A DNA stretch of 64,000 bases from Telluria antibiotica. GTDB taxonomy: Bacteria > Pseudomonadota > Gammaproteobacteria > Burkholderiales > Burkholderiaceae_D. The notes below the pieces were generated by a model that was given only the letters and a program-made list of their open reading frames with translations, ran no database searches and was not told where the DNA came from. Position 1 is the first letter of the stretch; each line of letters begins with the position of its first letter. Below, piece after piece: positions 63,248 through 64,000 of this stretch. The stretch lies in the NCBI RefSeq assembly GCF_011682055.1, contig NZ_JAAQOM010000011.1, positions 1 to 64,000 on the forward strand, given 5' to 3'. A program made the position numbers and the translations under genes.

Positions 63248-64000
63248 TTAAAAACGCAGCGCCAGGTACACGCCGGAAATCGCCAGCGTCGCGAGCGTCA
63301 CCGGCACACCGACACGCGCGTGACGCCGCCAATCGATGGCGATCCCGCGCCGCGCCGCCGCATCGACGACGATGATGTTCGCGATACTGCCCACGATCAG
63401 CAGATTGCCCGCCAGGGTGCTCACGAGCGCCAGCATCACGCCGCCCAGCGGGTGGTGGACGACGGGGATCAGCAGCATCACGGCCGGCACGTTGGAGACG
63501 AGGTTCGACAGCACGAACGTCGTCGCGAACAGCGCGCCCGGCTGGTCGAGCCGCAGCCCGTGCGCGGCCATCCAGCCGACAGCTTCTCCCGTCAATCCCG
63601 TGCGCTGCAGCGCGGCGTTGACGACGAAGAGACTCATGAACAGCACGAGCAGTTCCCAGTCCACCAGCCCGAGCATGTTCTGCGAACGCAGCTGGCGGCT
63701 CATCAAAAGGATGCCCGCGCCGACGAGCGCCATGTGCTCGCGCGGCCACGGCGCCACGAGGAAGCCGACCAGCAGCGCGCCCGCGACGGCGAGGCCTTTC
63801 GTCGTCTGCCACGCATCGAACGCGATGGCCGGGGCCTGCGCGTCGGGCGCGGCCGCGGCTTCCTCCCAGCGTCCCTTCGCCTGGTGCACGATCAGCACCC
63901 AGCACAGCACGAGGCCCAGCGCGACGGGCAGGATCGCGTCGACAAAGTAGCCGTCGAACGACAACCGCATCGTCTGGCCGATCAGCATGTTCTGCGGGTT
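63248..64000 (-). CDS. ArsB/SLC13-type anion transporter, 5'-truncated by window end
   Basis: At least 250 codons, continuing past the right edge. Reading from the edge it begins NPQNMLIGQ, the conserved ion-binding segment of ArsB/citrate transporter superfamily proteins. The second symmetry-related motif is FVLSNLVSNVPAVMLL, followed by GSIANIIV. At least seven membrane segments are visible. Substrate unknown (arsenite, dicarboxylate or sodium/proton exchange are all possible). Convergent with folK across a REP pair. Confidence 0.82.
   Translation of the reverse strand, partial: NPQNMLIGQTMRLSFDGYFVDAILPVALGLVLCWVLIVHQAKGRWEEAAAAPDAQAPAIAFDAWQTTKGLAVAGALLVGFLVAPWPREHMALVGAGILLMSRQLRSQNMLGLVDWELLVLFMSLFVVNAALQRTGLTGEAVGWMAAHGLRLDQPGALFATTFVLSNLVSNVPAVMLLIPVVHHPLGGVMLALVSTLAGNLLIVGSIANIIVVDAAARRGIAIDWRRHARVGVPVTLATLAISGVYLALRF

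Overview
The window is a high-GC chromosomal segment of a Gram-negative betaproteobacterium. Family-level sequence features and gene order (pgk-pyk-fba-purC-purE-purK-tsaC; hda-HAD-pcnB-folK opposite purM; recX-recA) fit Oxalobacteraceae, with a Massilia/Telluria/Duganella-type organism most likely. That placement is inference from gene content, not from a database search. No prophage, insertion sequence, CRISPR array, rRNA or tRNA was recognised.

Layout. 0-5.4 kb: a heptamer tandem repeat, then a minus-strand signalling operon (YfiR-like periplasmic protein, CHASE8-type hybrid histidine kinase, REC-PAS-GGDEF-EAL-REC protein). 5.7-10 kb: pncC, a secreted metallophosphoesterase and a secreted two-lobed M16 protease. 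10-12.1 kb: a PlsC-like acyltransferase divergent from a zinc-type ArsR/CDF efflux pair with a clear operator. 12.1-14.6 kb: tcdA, a periplasmic FKBP isomerase and cysK. 14.7-20.6 kb: an unusual hemerythrin-PdxH fusion, cfa, msrA, a flavin reductase, gcdH and an OmpW-like porin. 20.6-32.3 kb: an SGNH lipoprotein, the purine/glycolysis block, a zinc-finger protein and a YheT-type hydrolase. 32.3-34.5 kb: an M48 TPR protease and moaC.

34.7-42.4 kb: a complete pqqABCDE operon plus a VOC protein, bracketed by two chemoreceptor genes whose 3' signalling halves are almost identical DNA. The pqq operon has a consensus sigma-54 promoter. 42.6-47.5 kb: an S9 peptidase, a YcgR/PilZ protein, and pilA with a downstream O-oligosaccharyltransferase-like gene. 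pilA also has a consensus sigma-54 promoter. 47.7-52.4 kb: sucCD, a DUF2889 protein, and recA-recX under a LexA-type promoter. 52.5-57.4 kb: a two-component system translationally overlapped with a DUF4212/sodium-solute symporter pair. 57.6-63.1 kb: purM, an AI-2E family permease, hda, HAD phosphatase, pcnB and folK. The last gene, an ArsB/SLC13-type transporter, runs off the window end.

A recurring theme is a family of short palindromic elements (core GGTGGGCAC-n3-GTGCCCACC flanked by GTAG). About a dozen copies occur, all between genes and almost all at 3' ends or in convergent gaps. The most noteworthy items are this REP-like family, the hemerythrin-PdxH fusion, the YfiR/CHASE8-kinase/c-di-GMP operon, the near-identical repeats flanking the PQQ operon, and the sigma-54 promoters of pqqA and pilA.
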